NCBI GenBank assembly: GCA_013619145.1 | Contig: JABXKR010000283.1 | Coordinates: 1-50,911, forward strand | Origin: Psychromonas sp. | GTDB taxonomy: Bacteria; Pseudomonadota; Gammaproteobacteria; Enterobacterales; Psychromonadaceae | DNA: 50,911 nucleotides | Direction: 5' to 3' | Shown: positions 43,926-50,911 of the stretch, piece by piece | Position numbering within the stretch: position 1 is the stretch's first letter | Layout: each line of letters begins with the position of its first letter | Notes under the pieces: model-generated | What the model was told of the DNA's origin: nothing | Databases searched by the model: none | Seen by the model: only the letters and a program-made list of their open reading frames with translations | Translations under genes and position numbers: made by a program

Positions 43926-46900
43926 TTAACTGCTAGAAAGATCCAATAATTCACGTAATGCCACCTGACACATACTAAATTCAGGTGTTTTTACTGCTAA
44001 TAACGCATCCGCCATTTTATACCAACGCTGCACAAGATTTTGATGCTGGTTTTCCCAATCAGCAAATGCCTGACTGACATTGCCCTCTTTTAAACCGAGT
44101 AAAATCGTTTGGCTGATACGTTTTTGCTGCCACTCTAAATCATCTAGCATCGCCTCTCTTGCTAATGATTGCCAATGGCTATCAACTGGTAACAATATTA
44201 ACTGCTTGGCGATATCAAATAGTTGCAGTTTATCGGTGGCAAAGAAATAAACCTGTGCAGCCAAGTGGGCATCCACCTCAAGTTTAGTGGCGACTGAAAT
44301 AACACTTAACAGAGCATAAATCTGATCTGCACTGGCTAATTTATGCGCTAATAATTTAGGAACAGCCGATTCCGTCAAGGATAAAATCATCTCAGATCGA
44401 TAAACAATTGCCTTGCCAATTAATACCATTTCAATATCATCAACCACTGATTGTAATGGTTTTTGATATTGTTTAATTAACTCCCCTGTATCCAATTCGT
44501 CACGATTATTGCGAATTAACCAGCGTGTTCCATGGCGCACCATGCGTTTAAGTTTAAAGATCAAATCACTTTGTAAATCACAACTGACCCTGTTATCTAA
44601 CGATTCAATCTGCTCAAGAGTTGTATTCAGGCCAAAAATATCGCGAGCAGCCACCCAAGCTTTACTTAACTCTAAAAATGAACAGCCTGAGCTTGCCATA
44701 ATACGGTGGGCGAAGGTTGCCCCCATCACATTAAAAAGATCATTGCTTACTTGCGTAGCAACTATCTCTGTAATCAACGGATGTTGATGTATCTCTTTTT
44801 TGTATTGTTTCACTAAAGATAAAGGAAAGATTTTTTCAGCTTCAGTAAGAAGGTAAGGATCATCAGCGATATCGGCATTAGCCAGCGCTTCTTTCATCTC
44901 ATTTTTGGCATAAGAGAGCATCACTGCAATACTCGGACGAGTTAACCCTTTATGGCAATTTTTACGATCGCTTAAAACATCATCGCCAGGGATAAATTCC
45001 AGCACCCGGTTGAGCTTACCTTTCTCCTCTAAATCACAGATAAGACGTCGATATTCTTCAAGACGTTGATAACTTTCAAGGAATGAAATACTGACACATT
45101 GTACCTGGCGGTAATTGTTTTTTAATACAATTTGTGAAACTTCGTTGGTCATTTTATCTAACCAAACATTACGCTGCTTAACTGTTAAATCACCTTTGGA
45201 AACTAATTTATCAAGCAGAATTTTGATATTAACTTCTAAATCTGAACAGTTCACACCTGCAGCATTATCGATTGCATCGGTGAAGCATAAACCTTCATGT
45301 AATGCATATTCGATACGGGCGCTTTGCGTAAAACCTAAATTGCCGCCTTCAGCAACTACAGAGCAACGTAACTCATTACCATTAATGCGTAAAATATCAT
45401 TGCCTTTATCACCGACATCGGCATGACTTTGACTACAGCCTTTAACATAGGTGCCGATACCACCATTCCATAACAGATCCACTTGTGCTTTTAATAAAAT
45501 AGTAATGAGCTCGCTGGGAGTAACTTGCTTTTGGTAAATATCAAAACGTTTAGCCATTTCCGGACTGACTTTAATTGCTTTAGCACTGCGCTCAAAAATG
45601 CCGCCACCTTGTGAAATCAGCTCACAGTTGTAATCGTTCCAGCCTGTTCGTGGTGTCTCAAAGAGACGTAAGCGTTCAGCAAAATTAGCCTCTAAATCAG
45701 TCGGTGCGGGATCAATAAAGATATGCAGGTGATTAAATGCCCCCAGTAACGAGATAAATTTAGAGCTTAGCATGCCGTTACCAAATACATCGCCCGCCAT
45801 ATCGCCAATGCCAATCACGCTAATCGCTTGCTGTTGCACATCAATACCGAGTTCACGGAAATGGCGCTGCACGCTTATCCAAGCACCACGCGCGGTAATG
45901 CCCATCTTTTTATGGTCATAGCCATTACTCCCCCCCGAGGCAAACGCATCATCTAACCAGAAGTTCCTTTGTGCCGCCAGTTCATTGGCGATATCTGAAA
46001 AAGTGGCAGTGCCTTTATCTGCCGCTACAACAAGATAAGGATCATCACCATCATAACGGACCACATCAAGTGGCGGTAAAACTTCTCCTTTGTATAAGTT
46101 ATCAGTAATATCCAACAAGGCACTAATAAAGATTTTATAACAGCTAATTCCCTCGCTGATAAAACTTTCTCTATCCATTGCCGGATTGATTTCTTTAGCA
46201 ACAAAACCGCCTTTAGCGCCAACGGGCACAATCACAGAGTTCTTAACTTGCTGTGCTTTTACCAAGCCTAAGACTTCGGTGCGGAAATCTTCGCGGCGAT
46301 CTGACCAACGTAAACCGCCACGCGCAACTTTACCGCCACGCAGATGCACTCCTTCAATACGAGGAGAATAAACAAACACTTCATAATTTAAACGAGGTAA
46401 GGGGATTTCGCTGATTTTGTTATGATCAAACTTGAAACTGATATAGGGTCTGTTTTCACCTGCACTTTGCTGAAAATAATTACTACGCATCGTTGCCATA
46501 ATTAACTCTACGTATTTACGTAATACGCGATCTTCATTGAGATTACTGACATCATTTAGCGCACTTAAAATTTTCTCTTCTAACTTTTGCTGTTTTATTA
46601 AATCAAAGGCACAGCTTGGATCAAAACGACGCTTAAACAACAAAACGATCTCTTTAACTAATTTATTGTGATCTAATAATGTCTTCGCAATAGAAAAATG
46701 GCTAAAACCAAAACGTAACTGTTTTAGATATTTAGCATAAGCACGCAACATGCTTATATCACGCCACGCAAGTCCGGCACCCAAAATCAGTTTATTAAAA
46801 GGATCATTTTCAGCATAGCCGTACCACACAGATAAAAAAGCATCGGCAAACAGATCTCGGTAGGCTTCCGGATCAAAATTGCAGACTTGTGCATAGACCA

Positions 46901-48710
46901 AAGTAAAATCATATAACCAAAACGATTTTTCTCCCCTTGGAGTGACTTTATAGGGGTACTCTTCAGCTACTTTCAAGCCCAGGTTTTCTAAAATTGGAAT
47001 AATATCTGAAAGTAATAACGCCCCATCTTGATGAAACAGTTTTAATTTTAGCTCGCTGCTATTTGCTTCAATGGAGCGATAAAAACGTAATGTCATCGAA
47101 CGGCTTTGGTCTGCATATAAAGACTCTATACGTTCAATATCAGCCACAGCAACACGCGGGCTGAAAATATCCTGATAACTGCTCGGAAATGCTGCATTGT
47201 ATTTTTGGGTGAGTTTTATCCCCTGCTCTTCACTAAAGTGCTCAATTAACGACTCGTGTAATTCATCACTCCAGCGTTTGGTTAACTGCCTCATTCTGTC
47301 TTGAATCGTCTGCACTTCCAAAACTTCATTTAGCGGGGTTTTAAGGCGTAAAACCAAGCGCAAACGCGCTAAAGTAGATTCACTTAAATAGGTTTGAAAA
47401 TCACTATCGCTGACTTCTAAGGTACGGCAAATCAACTCTTCGAAGGCCAGTCTGACCTTGGTATTATAAACATCGCGAGGCACATATAAGCTGGCGATTA
47501 CAAACTGTTTATTACCTTCACTACGTAAAAAAAGCTTTAACTCTTTACGCTCCTGCGCATGTAAAATTTCGGTAACGTTTTGTAAAAGTTCATTTTCATC
47601 ACACAACAGAAGATCTTCAACTGGATAGTTATAAAGGATCTGTGACAGTTCTTTATAATAATGTCCACCTTGATTATAAGCGGATTGCTGCAAAATATTT
47701 GCAAGCTTACGGCCTACCACAGGAATATCTTCAGGCGTACCACCGTAAACAGATGAGGTATACAAACCGATAAAGCGGTAACCGGAGATTAACTGCCCCG
47801 CGTCATCAAAACGTTTTACATAAACAACATCCGGGTAGGCGGGACGGTGTACCATCGCGCGTTGTGACGCTTTAGCAAAATGAATAAATGAAAGCTTGTT
47901 TAACACCTCAAAGGACTCAAATTGCCAAGCTTTGCCCATAAAATTGGCGCGCTTTAATAAACCTAACTGACTAGCGGTAACTGCTTTAACTTCTCCTTGT
48001 TCGATAATAAATTGATCACAACCAATAAAGGTAAAATGATCATTTAACATCCACAGCAAAAATGTTTGCTGCTCCTCTAAGTCATCTATTTGCTGATTAA
48101 ATTTATCTGCCTTGCTGTGTTTAAGCGCTTCTTTAACTGTTTGCGTTACACTTTCAAAATCATCAACCACCAAGCTGACATTTTGTAAGGCCAGTTGTAT
48201 TTTTGACTCTATCTGATAGCGATCTGCTTTTGCACTGGTTTGATCGATTTCAAAATAGAGTAATAATTCATTCTTATTATCCGCATCGAAAGATAGTAAT
48301 TTCCCCGTTTTTCCGCGTACAGTTGCCATCTCACAGTAAAAACTTCGATGCACTTTAATGTTTTGCTCATTAATAATGAGTTTTAAGGTATCAATAACAA
48401 AGGGGATATTTCGACATAACACGCTGATCACTGTATGTGAAGACTGCCATTCATCCTGCTCGACATCAGGATTGAAAACCTGAACTTTCGCTTGTTCGGC
48501 TTTCCACAGCTGGATCTCACGCCATAAGGAAACTGTTAAACCGCTTAAATCTGCTGGTGACATTTGTGTTAAATCACTGATCACAACATCACGATAAACT
48601 GCACTGATAAATTGCTGTAGCGTTTTTTGTGCTCGTTCTGAAAAATCTACTTTTAATTGGGAAAACACCTGCTCTAAAATATCACTTTTTTGATTGAGTA
48701 TTGAAATCAT
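43926..48710 (-). CDS. NAD-specific glutamate dehydrogenase, large (180-kDa) type
   Basis: 1594 residues, the length of the GDH-180 class first known from Streptomyces and Pseudomonas (GdhB). The N-terminal 700 residues carry ACT-like regulatory regions. The catalytic core follows: KVARGGLRWSDRREDFRTEV (about 785), VKNSVIVPVGAKGGFV with the catalytic Lys, and VIGIGDMAGDVFGNGML for NAD. The C-terminal part is helical. It oxidises glutamate to 2-oxoglutarate and ammonia, opposite in direction to GltBD, and is usually catabolic and allosterically controlled. It is a single gene between tcdA and the groE terminator. Confidence 0.95.
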   Translation of the reverse strand: MISILNQKSDILEQVFSQLKVDFSERAQKTLQQFISAVYRDVVISDLTQMSPADLSGLTVSLWREIQLWKAEQAKVQVFNPDVEQDEWQSSHTVISVLCRNIPFVIDTLKLIINEQNIKVHRSFYCEMATVRGKTGKLLSFDADNKNELLLYFEIDQTSAKADRYQIESKIQLALQNVSLVVDDFESVTQTVKEALKHSKADKFNQQIDDLEEQQTFLLWMLNDHFTFIGCDQFIIEQGEVKAVTASQLGLLKRANFMGKAWQFESFEVLNKLSFIHFAKASQRAMVHRPAYPDVVYVKRFDDAGQLISGYRFIGLYTSSVYGGTPEDIPVVGRKLANILQQSAYNQGGHYYKELSQILYNYPVEDLLLCDENELLQNVTEILHAQERKELKLFLRSEGNKQFVIASLYVPRDVYNTKVRLAFEELICRTLEVSDSDFQTYLSESTLARLRLVLRLKTPLNEVLEVQTIQDRMRQLTKRWSDELHESLIEHFSEEQGIKLTQKYNAAFPSSYQDIFSPRVAVADIERIESLYADQSRSMTLRFYRSIEANSSELKLKLFHQDGALLLSDIIPILENLGLKVAEEYPYKVTPRGEKSFWLYDFTLVYAQVCNFDPEAYRDLFADAFLSVWYGYAENDPFNKLILGAGLAWRDISMLRAYAKYLKQLRFGFSHFSIAKTLLDHNKLVKEIVLLFKRRFDPSCAFDLIKQQKLEEKILSALNDVSNLNEDRVLRKYVELIMATMRSNYFQQSAGENRPYISFKFDHNKISEIPLPRLNYEVFVYSPRIEGVHLRGGKVARGGLRWSDRREDFRTEVLGLVKAQQVKNSVIVPVGAKGGFVAKEINPAMDRESFISEGISCYKIFISALLDITDNLYKGEVLPPLDVVRYDGDDPYLVVAADKGTATFSDIANELAAQRNFWLDDAFASGGSNGYDHKKMGITARGAWISVQRHFRELGIDVQQQAISVIGIGDMAGDVFGNGMLSSKFISLLGAFNHLHIFIDPAPTDLEANFAERLRLFETPRTGWNDYNCELISQGGGIFERSAKAIKVSPEMAKRFDIYQKQVTPSELITILLKAQVDLLWNGGIGTYVKGCSQSHADVGDKGNDILRINGNELRCSVVAEGGNLGFTQSARIEYALHEGLCFTDAIDNAAGVNCSDLEVNIKILLDKLVSKGDLTVKQRNVWLDKMTNEVSQIVLKNNYRQVQCVSISFLESYQRLEEYRRLICDLEEKGKLNRVLEFIPGDDVLSDRKNCHKGLTRPSIAVMLSYAKNEMKEALANADIADDPYLLTEAEKIFPLSLVKQYKKEIHQHPLITEIVATQVSNDLFNVMGATFAHRIMASSGCSFLELSKAWVAARDIFGLNTTLEQIESLDNRVSCDLQSDLIFKLKRMVRHGTRWLIRNNRDELDTGELIKQYQKPLQSVVDDIEMVLIGKAIVYRSEMILSLTESAVPKLLAHKLASADQIYALLSVISVATKLEVDAHLAAQVYFFATDKLQLFDIAKQLILLPVDSHWQSLAREAMLDDLEWQQKRISQTILLGLKEGNVSQAFADWENQHQNLVQRWYKMADALLAVKTPEFSMCQVALRELLDLSSS

Positions 48711-48802
48711 CTATGCCACCTATCCCATTGAATCTTATAACTCTAAGGCTAGAACAGAATAGTGAATTAACAAACGCAGTAAGTGATTTTATAACAGGCA
48801 CA

Positions 48803-48828
48803 AAAAAAGCAACCGAAGTTGCTTTTTT
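48803..48828 (-). terminator. groEL terminator
   Basis: AAAAAAGCAAC-CGAA-GTTGCTTTTTT, a perfect 11-bp stem with a tetraloop and T-runs, 20 bp past the groEL stop. Confidence 0.95.
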
Positions 48829-48847
48829 ATAGGGGAGTTACGGGGAA

Positions 48848-50536
<1,689 letters not shown>

Positions 50537-50579
50537 TTAGAAAGCAAGGGAAATTTAATACAGTAACTTATTCAGCTAC

Positions 50580-50870
50580 TTATTCAACAACAGCCAAAAT
50601 ATCGCTTTCACTTAAAATAAGTACTTCTTGACCTTCAATTTTTTCTGTTTTTAGACCGTAACCTTCACTGAAAATAACAATATCTCCCACTTTTACATCA
50701 AGCGGTTTTACTTCGCCATTATCTAAAATTCGACCTTTACCCACAGCAATAATTTCACCACGCGTTGATTTTTCAGCTGCGCTTCCCGTTAACACAATGC
50801 CACCAGCCGATTTAGTTTCTTGTTCAGTACGTTTTAAAATAACACGATCATGTAATGGACGAATAGTCAT
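50580..50870 (-). CDS. groES: Co-chaperonin GroES
   Basis: 96 residues, full length. It starts [14 protein letters not shown] and has the mobile-loop region [12 protein letters not shown], then [18 protein letters not shown] and a final ESDILAVVE. It caps GroEL. An AAGGAAAAACC ribosome site precedes the ATG. Only 41 bp of upstream sequence is in the window, so the heat-shock promoter or CIRCE-like sites cannot be judged. Confidence 0.99.
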   Translation of the reverse strand: MTIRPLHDRVILKRTEQETKSAGGIVLTGSAAEKSTRGEIIAVGKGRILDNGEVKPLDVKVGDIVIFSEGYGLKTEKIEGQEVLILSESDILAVVE

Positions 50871-50911
50871 GGTTTTTCCTTAAAAAATAATTGTCTTTGG
50901 ATATATTACAA

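Overview
The window looks like a gammaproteobacterial chromosome segment of low to moderate G+C, most like Psychromonas or a near relative in the Alteromonadales/Vibrionales. The reasons are the E. coli-like housekeeping proteins (TruC, YqcC, Syd, QueF, PpnN, Xni, IlvY, SseA, long-form IlvC, TcdA, GroES/GroEL), the marine gammaproteobacterial DUF3549-DUF3301-DUF2310 cluster, the 180-kDa NAD-glutamate dehydrogenase, and the many c-di-GMP proteins. The organism name is an inference. No rRNA, tRNA or CRISPR array was seen.

Layout. 1-3.2 kb (minus): yqcC-truC, a membrane-anchored unknown, then pxpA and the start of pxpB (5-oxoproline degradation). 3.2-6.5 kb (plus): a 330-bp palindromic repeat, then DUF3549-DUF3301-small protein-DUF2310-creA. 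6.8-10.7 kb: an accessory stretch of small secreted or membrane proteins, a LysE-type exporter and a 0.7-kb gene-poor gap. 10.9-18.7 kb: syd divergent from queF, a TPR protein with a decayed GGDEF domain, an active-looking diguanylate cyclase, ppnN and xni. With truC-yqcC this is an expanded form of the E. coli truC-yqcC-syd-queF-ppnN-xni neighbourhood. 18.8-25.5 kb: a large exported unknown, a D-2-hydroxyacid dehydrogenase, a membrane PAS-GGDEF sensor, and an intact IS4-family element sitting in the loop of that gene's terminator. 25.5-35.1 kb (minus): an FAD-dependent dehydrogenase, an NhaC-type antiporter and gltBD. 35.7-38.9 kb: a histidine kinase and a REC-DUF3369-HD-GYP response regulator. 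39.3-43.9 kb: ilvY-sseA divergent from ilvC, then tcdA. 43.9-50.9 kb (minus): NAD-glutamate dehydrogenase and groES-groEL.

Themes. Glutamate is made by GltBD, drained by the large NAD-GDH and returned from 5-oxoproline by PxpAB. Second-messenger signalling is dense: two GGDEF proteins with intact motifs, one degenerate one, and one HD-GYP regulator.

The most unusual feature is structural. At four places (pxpA start, ppnN/xni junction, 3' end of the FAD dehydrogenase, 3' end of ilvC) a short degenerate 'echo' of a gene terminus lies 74-129 bp from the real one. At the two 3'-end echoes the differences fall mostly at synonymous or conservative positions. This suggests relics of replaced or duplicated gene copies rather than simple polymerase slippage. 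Other points of interest are a probable ATT start codon on the DUF2310 gene, an IS insertion with a 13-bp target duplication in a terminator loop, and paired palindromes upstream of gltB.
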